Below, piece after piece: positions 6,502 through 11,332 of a stretch of 11,332 bases of DNA (position 1 is its first letter; every line of letters begins with the position of its first letter). Below the pieces are notes generated by a model. That model saw only the letters and a program-made list of their open reading frames with translations. It had not been told where the DNA came from and did not search any database. Both the position numbers and the translations under genes were made by a program. The DNA comes from Elusimicrobiota bacterium (lineage in GTDB: Bacteria > Elusimicrobiota > Elusimicrobia > O2-12-FULL-59-9): assembly GCA_016206405.1 (NCBI GenBank), contig JACQRQ010000169.1, forward strand, positions 1 to 11,332. Reading direction: 5' to 3'.

Positions 6502-6811
6502 GATGGCCTCAAGCGCGCCGGGTTCTTGCTGGAGCTGCGGCGTTCAAATTCCCGCCGACGGCTACCGGCGATCCGACTCCTGCCCGAAATGCGGTCGCGA
6601 CACCAGGGTCTGCCGCAATTGCCCGTTCTACGACCCCGCTTATCGCACCCAATGCCGGGAGGACCGGGCCGAGCCGGTGGCGGAGCGCGAAAAGGCGAAT
6701 TTCTGCGAATTTTTCACCCCATCTTCCGCCCCCAGGCAGCCCTCCGCGGATTTCAAAGGCTCAAGCGCCGCGAAAGCGGCCTTCGAGAATCTGTTTAAAA
6801 AAAAGAATTGA
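6500..6811 (+). CDS. Small cysteine-rich zinc-ribbon protein
   Basis: A 103-residue cytoplasmic protein of a conserved but uncharacterised bacterial family. The first part is a zinc ribbon with CWSC (10-13) and CPKC (28-31). It is followed at once by CRNC (38-41), the segment PFYDPAYRTQC ending at Cys52, then NFCEFF with Cys69. These four further cysteines could make a second metal site. The remaining 30 residues are low-complexity and end in a lysine-rich AFENLFKKKN. Family members I recall share the pattern CrnCrFYdP...C.E......K..aNFCdfF; no function is known to me. Translation can begin at either of two tandem ATGs, 6500 or 6503; the second fits the promoter and AGGA spacing better. It is transcribed divergently from the permease, 95 nt away, and ends 43 nt before a terminator. 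Confidence 0.85.
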   Translation: MMASSAPGSCWSCGVQIPADGYRRSDSCPKCGRDTRVCRNCPFYDPAYRTQCREDRAEPVAEREKANFCEFFTPSSAPRQPSADFKGSSAAKAAFENLFKKKN

Positions 6812-6854
6812 GCAAGCGCGAGCCGCGTCATTGCGGAAAGCTTGCGGCAAAAGA

Positions 6855-6882
6855 AAAAGCCCCCGCCGAAGCGGGGGCTTTT
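6855..6882. terminator. Perfect bidirectional intrinsic terminator
   Basis: A 12-bp perfect stem, AAAAGCCCCCGC paired with GCGGGGGCTTTT, encloses a 4-nt loop. Read on the minus strand the loop is TTCG closed by C-G, the very stable UUCG tetraloop, followed by a T-rich tail (TTTTTCTTTT). Read on the plus strand the stem ends in TTTT. It can end both the plus-strand zinc-ribbon gene and the minus-strand run that finishes at 6903. Confidence 0.9.
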
Positions 6883-6902
6883 CAAAAATACTGGGAACTT
6901 GC

Positions 6903-7175
6903 TTACCTCAAGGCCGGGGTCGGCAGGTTGATGGACTTGGAGGGATCCACTTCAAAATACTCATTGATGGAGAGAGGGCTCCCGAAGCGGGCTTCCATGA
7001 AGTTCTTCAAGGTTTTAACGGAATTGACCTCCCAGAGGCAGAATGCGCTGTTTCCTTCCTTGTTGGCAACTGAGGAAACCAGCGTGATGCCCGCCGGCAG
7101 CTTAGACAGCTCCTGCTTGGCGACCGACCAGAATTTCTCGGTATTTTCGATTTTGTGTTTCACGCCGACAAACAT
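6903..7175 (-). CDS. Small ferredoxin-fold-like protein of unknown function
   Basis: A 90-residue protein with no signal peptide or membrane segment. Predicted elements alternate as strand (2-6, FVGVK), helix (11-21, NTEKFWSVAKQ), strand (30-37), strand (42-49, NSAFCLWE), helix (51-63, SVKTLKNFMEARF) and strand (70-76, INEYFEV), the order expected for a dimeric alpha/beta barrel. The single Cys46 lies in the third strand. I recognise the general shape but not a named family; an enzyme, a small-molecule binder or a stress protein are all possible. The start is well supported by GGAGGA about 8 nt before the ATG. The stop is 20 nt before a strong terminator, so it is the last gene of its transcript. 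It may be transcribed alone from its own promoter or by read-through from the antiporter 94 nt upstream. Confidence 0.85.
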   Translation of the reverse strand: MFVGVKHKIENTEKFWSVAKQELSKLPAGITLVSSVANKEGNSAFCLWEVNSVKTLKNFMEARFGSPLSINEYFEVDPSKSINLPTPALR

Positions 7176-7220
7176 GTTATTGTCCTCCTCTCGATTGATT
7201 TCACTGGCTACGACCCGTTA

Positions 7221-7249
7221 ATGATGCAAAATAAAAAATCGCTTGTCCA
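7221..7249 (-). promoter_or_regulatory. Possible promoter of the 90-residue protein gene
   Basis: On the minus strand TGGACA (7244-7249) and CATCAT (7221-7226) are 17 bp apart, predicting a start near 7214 and a leader of about 38 nt that holds the GGAGGA ribosome-binding site. The -35 has five of six and the -10 four of six consensus bases. No terminator is visible between the antiporter stop and this site. Confidence 0.4.
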
Positions 7250-7269
7250 GGATTTAACATTGGATACGG

Positions 7270-8517
7270 TCAGGTCTTCCCCGGATTCATGACATGCTTG
7301 ATGAGATGAAAAATCGAGTTTCGGCGGCTGGTTTGGGTAAGCACCAGGACCAGCGAGAGGGCCAGATAGATGCCGGCGAAGGCGTAGCGCACGGCCGATT
7401 GCGGGAAGAAGATTTGCAGGCTGAATAAAATAAAAAGGGCCAGAGCCTCGCCCATGGAAAAGTTCAAGTTCATGAGCAGGACCATCCCGAACAGGGATTG
7501 GGCCGACGTGAGAAATATTTCCTCCACTTGCCTGGCGTCCAGCGGCATCGCGCCCAGGCTTCCGGCCGATAAGCAGTAAACCATCGGCAGCATGCCCACC
7601 AAAAGCGTCCACTGGTTGACTTTTGAAGACACCAAGGCCCGGAGGCCGACCCCCGGCCGGCCTTTCACGGCGAAAAGGATGGCGGCGATGAACTCCGGGG
7701 CTTCGGAAGCCAGCGGCGCCAGCCATTGCACCAGAAGGAATTCCTCGATGCCCAAATGCCTTCCGGCCTCCAAAATGCCTTCCGCGAAGGGCTCGGCCGA
7801 CAGGCATATGGCCGCGGCGGAGAAAACGAAGAGCGCGGACACCGTCAAGCGCCGCGTGGCTTTCGGCAAGTCCGCGATCGTGCGCGCCGTTCCCTCCAGT
7901 TCCGGCGCCTCGACTTCGGCTCGCGTGGAGAGGTAGGCGTAAAGGGCGAAAAGGGCCAGAAGCACCGCGGAGTCCCATATGGAAAGGGTGGCTTTGATCG
8001 GCAGAATGATGGAATAGACGGTCGCGGCCAGCAGCGTCACGAGTTCGAGAGCGTTGTTGTCGGTGAGGTGGATTTCCCGTTGGCGGCGCGACCACCAGCA
8101 CGCCAACAGCACGGCGGGCCAGCCGACTCCGATCAGCAGCCGGTTGGCGCCGGTCATGTTGGCCGTCGCGTAAGCGGTGTAAACTGGGTTTTTGCCGGCG
8201 GTCCAGGCGAAATACATGTCCACGGCGTATTCCGGCAGGACGGTGATGAGGGCCAGAAGCCCGATCGAGATATTCTGAGGAAGGTCCATTTCGGCGGCTT
8301 CGGCGCCCCACGTCAAAAGCAGGGCCGCGCCGAAAATGCAAAGACCCGGGAAAACCGCGGTCCAAGGCTGCGGAGCCGCGAATCCCAAAAATCTCTGAAG
8401 CAGCCATTGCACGCACATGACCGCGGCCAGGAGTATGAAGGCAATGTGCCGTTTGTGATGGCCGTTTTGGACGGAACCAGGAGCGTTTGACTCTTGAGGA
8501 AGGCGGTTTTCGTTCAT
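7270..8517 (-). CDS. CaCA-family cation antiporter (sodium/calcium exchanger domain)
   Basis: A 415-residue inner-membrane protein with two related halves, each built round an alpha-repeat of the Ca2+/cation antiporter superfamily. The first repeat reads ALITVLPEYAVDMYFA (89-104) then ATANMTGANRLLIG (117-130); the second reads APLASEAPEFIAAILFA (267-283) then SSKVNQWTLLVG (297-308). The acidic residues Glu96 and Glu275, which bind the cation in characterised exchangers, are both kept. The loop Gly-Ser-Asn motifs are less typical (TGAN, SKVN), so ion preference is uncertain. A charged cytoplasmic linker (about 197-223) separates the halves, and the first 24 residues are polar. About 10-11 hydrophobic segments are visible. 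The ATG at 8517 has no clear ribosome-binding site and lies 4 nt after the stop of the small upstream ORF, suggesting translational coupling. Likely role: export of Ca2+ or another cation against H+ or Na+. Confidence 0.88.
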   Translation of the reverse strand: MNENRLPQESNAPGSVQNGHHKRHIAFILLAAVMCVQWLLQRFLGFAAPQPWTAVFPGLCIFGAALLLTWGAEAAEMDLPQNISIGLLALITVLPEYAVDMYFAWTAGKNPVYTAYATANMTGANRLLIGVGWPAVLLACWWSRRQREIHLTDNNALELVTLLAATVYSIILPIKATLSIWDSAVLLALFALYAYLSTRAEVEAPELEGTARTIADLPKATRRLTVSALFVFSAAAICLSAEPFAEGILEAGRHLGIEEFLLVQWLAPLASEAPEFIAAILFAVKGRPGVGLRALVSSKVNQWTLLVGMLPMVYCLSAGSLGAMPLDARQVEEIFLTSAQSLFGMVLLMNLNFSMGEALALFILFSLQIFFPQSAVRYAFAGIYLALSLVLVLTQTSRRNSIFHLIKHVMNPGKT

Positions 8518-8521
8518 GGCG

Positions 8522-8740
8522 TCAATATCCCGGCTCCGTCAGTCTTTCGATGATTTCCCGGGCTTGAGGAAACTGCCTCAAGGGCTCCGGATCCGACAAT
8601 ATCCGGTGGAGCAGTGATTTTTGTCCTTCCGGAAGCAGAAGATAGATGGCGGTGGAATGGCTGCGGTCGCCTTTGTAGCCTGCGGGCAGCGCTGATCGCG
8701 AGGGTTCGGGGCAAACGCAGCATGATGCCTCTGATTTCAC
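8522..8740 (-). CDS. 72-codon GTG-started ORF with a cupin (DUF985)-like fragment
   Basis: A small ORF starting at GTG, where GTGA overlaps the stop codon of the CYTH gene, and ending 4 nt before the antiporter ATG; this spacing suggests a real, coupled gene. The 72-residue product has a cysteine-rich start (CCVC at 7-10) and then STAIYLLLPEGQKSLLHRI (29-47), which closely resembles the start of the DUF985 (Cupin_5) barrel as I remember it (sTaIYfLL..g..SalHRi.sDE). The family would continue with a WHFY-type strand; here it passes instead to PEPLRQFPQAREIIERLTEPGY-like helix-rich sequence (residues 51-72) and stops. I checked the other two frames downstream and found no continuation, so a single frameshift does not explain it. 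It is far shorter than a 140-160-residue cupin. It could be a small domesticated remnant or a decayed gene; the product function is unknown. Confidence 0.5.
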   Translation of the reverse strand: MKSEASCCVCPEPSRSALPAGYKGDRSHSTAIYLLLPEGQKSLLHRILSDPEPLRQFPQAREIIERLTEPGY

Positions 8741-9252
8741 CTTTTTTTTCCGAGCATATCCGCGTAAGCCCCCTGGAGCAGCTCCGTCTTGGCGATATGC
8801 AGCCGCCTCATCCAATCGCCGGCGATGGTTTTTCCTTCCTTTGCGCTTTGCCCCGGCCTCAGGCACGCCTCGATTTCTATAAATCTTCCAAGCCCCTCCA
8901 CTTCGTCGAAATGAATTCTTGTCCGCCCCGCGAGAAAAAGAATTCGTTTTTTCTTGACAGTCTTTCCCTCGCCCAAGGCTTTCGACAGCAATTTTATCAT
9001 CGAGTCAGGGTCGGGAACCGGAGAGGTCTCGAAATGCGAGCGCTTGGACCCGGCGCGATCCGGCCGCTGGTAGAAAATCAGATAACTTTCCTTCTTTTTT
9101 CCCAGGACCCGCAATTTAAGCCGGCCGCGCCGGCAATGGAAGAAGACGTCCTCTTGGACAAGTTCCCGGCGGACGCCGCAAAGTTTTTTGGCCCGGCTCA
9201 ATTGGTCGTCCCAATCGGCCGCCTTGGCTTTGATTTCGATATTGACGGGCAT
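8737..9252 (-). CDS. CYTH-domain protein (class IV adenylate cyclase/triphosphatase-like)
   Basis: A 171-residue cytoplasmic protein of the CYTH superfamily, whose members bind a triphosphate group and divalent metals inside a beta-tunnel and act as adenylate cyclases (CyaB), thiamine triphosphatases or tripolyphosphatases. Visible motifs are NIEIKAK (4-10), RGRLKLR (42-48), YQRPDRAGSKRSHFE (61-75), KKKRILFLAGRTRIHFDEVEGLG (100-122 region) and FIEIE (124-128). The alternating Glu, Lys and Arg residues that line the tunnel are kept, so it is probably active, but the substrate cannot be chosen from sequence. The NIEIKAK form resembles the CyaB-like rather than the ygiF-like branch. The ATG at 9252 lies 5 nt after the ygiQ stop with no ribosome-binding site, and its stop overlaps the next GTG. 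It belongs to one transcript with ygiQ, the small ORF and the antiporter. Confidence 0.85.
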   Translation of the reverse strand: MPVNIEIKAKAADWDDQLSRAKKLCGVRRELVQEDVFFHCRRGRLKLRVLGKKKESYLIFYQRPDRAGSKRSHFETSPVPDPDSMIKLLSKALGEGKTVKKKRILFLAGRTRIHFDEVEGLGRFIEIEACLRPGQSAKEGKTIAGDWMRRLHIAKTELLQGAYADMLGKKR

Positions 9253-9257
9253 GGGCG

Positions 9258-11216
9258 TCAGGAGGGAGCGGAGGGGGCGGAGCGCCTGCGCCAGGTGGGG
9301 CGCCCGGGGCGGTAGCCCCGGGAGACTTTGGGGATGTCCTGGGCATGAACGTGGTCTTGCAGCTCGCGCCCCGCCCGGCGGCGGCGGGCTTCAACGGCGG
9401 CGCGCGGAGGCGCGGCGGGGATCAACGCGTCGCAGCCGTTTCCTATCAAATCCCGCCGCCCGGCTTTCAAAAGGGCCTGCCGGACCTCGAAGTAATTTTC
9501 AGGCTTGAAAAACTGCAGCAGCGCCCGCTGCACGCCGCGATTCCTCATATTTTTGGCGATGGGAAGCTCCGCTCCCGTCATGGGATCGCGCCCCGTGTAG
9601 TACATCGCGGTCGCGACGTCGAAGGGGGCCGGGATGAAATCCTGGACTTGATCGGGCCTGTAGCCGTTGCGCTTCAAAAATACGGCCAGCTCTATCATCG
9701 CGCCGACGTCCGAACCGGGGTGGCTGGCGATGAAGTAGGGAACTAAGAACTGCTTCTTGCCGGTCTTTTTATTTTCCTCCTTAAATTGGCGGGCAAAATC
9801 CTCGAAAGTGGAGTGCGGCGGCTTTTTCATCGCGGCGAGCACGCCGGGGTTGACGTGCTCGGGGGCGACCTTCAGCCGCCCGCCCACGTGATGCGCGGTC
9901 AACTGCCGCATGTAGCCGGGAGAAAGCCGCGCCAAATCCATGCGGATGCCGCTGGCCACCACCACCTTCTTTATTCCTGGGACCTCGCGCGATTCTTTCA
10001 TCAGTTCCACCAACGGGCCATGATCGGTTCCCAGGCATTTGCAGATGACCGGGCTCACGCAGCTCAAGCGCCGGCAAATTTTTTCGATCTCGGGTTTGGC
10101 GCAGCGCATCTCGTACATGTTGGCCGTCGGGCCGCCGATATCGGAGACGGTTCCTTTAAATCCGGGGTCTTTGCCCATGGCCTTGAGCTCCCGCAGCACG
10201 CTTTCGCGGGAACGCGATTGGATCGCGCGGCCCTGATGGGCGGTGATCGAGCAGAAAGTGCAGCCTCCGAAGCATCCGCGCATCAGCGTCACGGAGTCTT
10301 TGATCATCTCGTAGGCGGGGATCGGCTCGCGGTAAGACGGATGGGGTTTGCGCGTGTAAGGCAGGCCGTAATAGAAGTCCATGCGTTCTTTGGAGACCGG
10401 CAGGCACGGGGGCGTTTGGACCACGGCGCGGGTCCCGTGAAATTGGACGACGGTCTTGGCGTTGTAGGGGTTGGTCTCGCGATGAATGGCCGCCGTGGCC
10501 TTAAGAAATTTATCCTTATCTGATTTCACCTCTTCATAAGAAGGGATGTGGATGACCCCTTCTCCGGCCGGCGGCGGCGCTTCGCTGGCGCCCATGGCAT
10601 AGGCCATTCCGCGCATGTCCCGCATGTCTTTGACCGTTCGGCCGTCTCTTAGACGGCGGGCCGCTTCCACGATGGTTTCCTCGCCCATGCCGTAGGCGAC
10701 GATGTCCGCCTTTGAATCCAGCAGGATGGAGGGCTTGACCGTATCGCTCCAGTAGTCGTAGTGGGCCAAGCGGCGCAGAGACGCTTCCACCCCTCCGGCG
10801 ATCACCGGCACGCCGGGGTAGGCTTCCCGCGCGCGCTGACAATACGGCAGCGTCGCCCGGTCGGGACGCAGGCGAATGCGGCCGCCGGGCGAGTAGGCGT
10901 CGTCGTTTCGCACCTTCTTATTGGCCGTATAGTGGTTGATCATCGAGTCCATGTTGCCGGCGCTGACGGCAAAAAACAGGCGCGGCCGCCCGAAGGTCCG
11001 CCACGGCGCCGCGCTGCGCCAATCCGGCTGGCTTAAAATGCCGACCCGGAAACCGGCGGCTTCCAGAGTCCGGCCCAGGATGGCCATGGCGAAAGAGTAG
11101 TGGTCGATATAGGCGTCGCCCGTGACGAATACGACGTCGACGTTGTCCCAACCGCGGGCGAGCATATCCTCGCGGGTCATGGGAAGAAATCGCGTGTCGA
11201 TGGATTGGGCGGGCAT
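9258..11216 (-). CDS. ygiQ: YgiQ-family radical SAM protein
   Basis: A 652-residue cytoplasmic iron-sulfur protein of the UPF0313/YgiQ family, whose substrate is not firmly known. The N-terminal region (about 1-300) includes PMTREDMLARGWDNVDVVFV (12-31), a B12-binding-like Rossmann start, and IAGGVEASLRRLAHYDYWSD (139-158), both typical of the family. The radical SAM domain begins with RGCFGGCTFCSI (313-324), giving the CxxxCxxC cluster ligands Cys315, Cys319 and Cys322. SDIGGPTANMY (358-368), KVAPEHVNPGVL (449-460), PYFIASHPGSD (493-503) and QDFIPAPFDVATAMYYTG (525-542) follow. The Arg-rich tail with GYRPGRP (634-640) is a usual ending. The ATG at 11216 is preferred over one at 11321 because the extra 35 residues run through a block of inverted repeats and do not match the family; no strong ribosome-binding site is present. 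It heads the minus-strand run that includes the CYTH gene. Confidence 0.93.
   Translation of the reverse strand: MPAQSIDTRFLPMTREDMLARGWDNVDVVFVTGDAYIDHYSFAMAILGRTLEAAGFRVGILSQPDWRSAAPWRTFGRPRLFFAVSAGNMDSMINHYTANKKVRNDDAYSPGGRIRLRPDRATLPYCQRAREAYPGVPVIAGGVEASLRRLAHYDYWSDTVKPSILLDSKADIVAYGMGEETIVEAARRLRDGRTVKDMRDMRGMAYAMGASEAPPPAGEGVIHIPSYEEVKSDKDKFLKATAAIHRETNPYNAKTVVQFHGTRAVVQTPPCLPVSKERMDFYYGLPYTRKPHPSYREPIPAYEMIKDSVTLMRGCFGGCTFCSITAHQGRAIQSRSRESVLRELKAMGKDPGFKGTVSDIGGPTANMYEMRCAKPEIEKICRRLSCVSPVICKCLGTDHGPLVELMKESREVPGIKKVVVASGIRMDLARLSPGYMRQLTAHHVGGRLKVAPEHVNPGVLAAMKKPPHSTFEDFARQFKEENKKTGKKQFLVPYFIASHPGSDVGAMIELAVFLKRNGYRPDQVQDFIPAPFDVATAMYYTGRDPMTGAELPIAKNMRNRGVQRALLQFFKPENYFEVRQALLKAGRRDLIGNGCDALIPAAPPRAAVEARRRRAGRELQDHVHAQDIPKVSRGYRPGRPTWRRRSAPSAPS
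9303..9322. other. Inverted repeat within the ygiQ 3' end
   Basis: CCCGGGGC and GCCCCGGG form a perfect 8-bp stem round the loop GGTA. It falls in the codons for the GYRPGRP tail and is not followed by a T-run, so it is not a terminator. It may only reflect GC-rich Arg/Gly/Pro codons, though it could slow ribosomes or stabilise the upstream message. Confidence 0.4.
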
Positions 11217-11242
11217 GGGCGGTTCTCGAAGAAAGTCTAACC

Positions 11243-11331
11243 CGAATTCCCCAGTTGGGAATTCGCCCGCAGGGCCGTCGCTGTAAAACAGCGACGGGGT
11301 TGTCCGGCGCCGCAGGCGCAACCGCAGTTGC
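11243..11331. repeat. Cluster of four inverted repeats upstream of ygiQ
   Basis: Four hairpin-forming repeats occur in about 90 bp: CGAATTCCC/GGGAATTCG with 5-nt loop (11243-11265), CCGTCGCTG/CAGCGACGG with loop TAAAA (11275-11297), GCGCC/GGCGC with loop GCA (11307-11319) and GCAAC/GTTGC with loop CGCA (11318-11331). The first two are perfect 9-bp stems. None has a T-run, so they are not intrinsic terminators. The third and fourth overlap by 2 bp and would be alternatives. The cluster reaches the window edge and may continue. It could be a structured 5' leader of ygiQ, a dispersed palindromic element, or operators. Confidence 0.7.
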
Positions 11332-11332
11332 A

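Noticed and set aside
7208..8416. 402-codon minus-strand frame overlapping the antiporter
   Set aside because: It is one frame off from a recognisable CaCA antiporter with intact repeats and reads as Arg/Gly/Pro-rich noise.
8522..8740. A frameshifted full-length cupin gene
   Set aside because: The other two frames after residue 50 show no WHFY-like or other cupin continuation, so one frameshift cannot restore the family.
11243..11297. Intrinsic terminators formed by the two 9-bp inverted repeats
   Set aside because: Neither strand has a T-run after the stems, so they do not fit the intrinsic terminator pattern.
11217..11321. Upstream extension of ygiQ to an ATG at 11321
   Set aside because: It reads through two perfect inverted repeats and adds residues not seen in YgiQ proteins.

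Overview
The window is a compact, GC-rich bacterial chromosomal segment (roughly 60% G+C by eye). It carries ten protein-coding genes with few gaps and no recognisable tRNA, rRNA, CRISPR array, phage gene or insertion sequence. A periplasm-targeted copper nitrite reductase, a GSI-beta glutamine synthetase with an adenylylation-site tyrosine, and a c-type-cytochrome-like relative point to a Gram-negative bacterium able to respire nitrite. The AniA-like nitrite reductase combined with generic transport and radical-SAM genes would suit an environmental lineage from groundwater or sediment (Elusimicrobiota, Nitrospirota or a deltaproteobacterial group), but the phylum cannot be fixed from the sequence alone.

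Layout. (1) Positions 24-1538, minus strand: glnA, with a very good sigma70-type promoter. (2) 1702-2985, plus strand: a Memo-family (AmmeMemoRadiSam system protein B) protein, transcribed divergently from glnA. (3) 2990-5094, minus strand: a three-gene unit of a CopD-like membrane protein, a c-type-cytochrome-like protein that has lost its CxxCH haem motif, and nirK. Its promoter region holds an extended -10 and a perfect 12-bp palindrome. (4) 5178-6404, minus strand: an ArsB/NhaD/SLC13-type ion permease. (5) 6500-6811, plus strand: a small cysteine-rich zinc-ribbon protein. (6) 6855-6882: a strong terminator that can work in both directions. (7) 6903-7175, minus strand: a 90-residue ferredoxin-fold-like protein. 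(8) 7270-11216, minus strand: a tightly packed run of ygiQ (radical SAM), a CYTH-domain protein, a 72-codon GTG-started small ORF and a CaCA-type cation antiporter. The right edge, upstream of ygiQ, holds four inverted repeats in about 90 bp.

How the parts work together. The most coherent system is the nirK unit: a copper-dependent nitrite-to-NO reductase, a membrane protein that could handle copper or electrons, and an unusual secreted cytochrome-c-like protein without a haem site but with a new CCxxC cluster. The second unit joins a triphosphate-binding CYTH enzyme, a small ORF with a cupin-like fragment and a cation antiporter; their functional link is unknown. Several starts lack a Shine-Dalgarno sequence and lie almost on top of predicted -10 elements, which suggests leaderless or near-leaderless messages.
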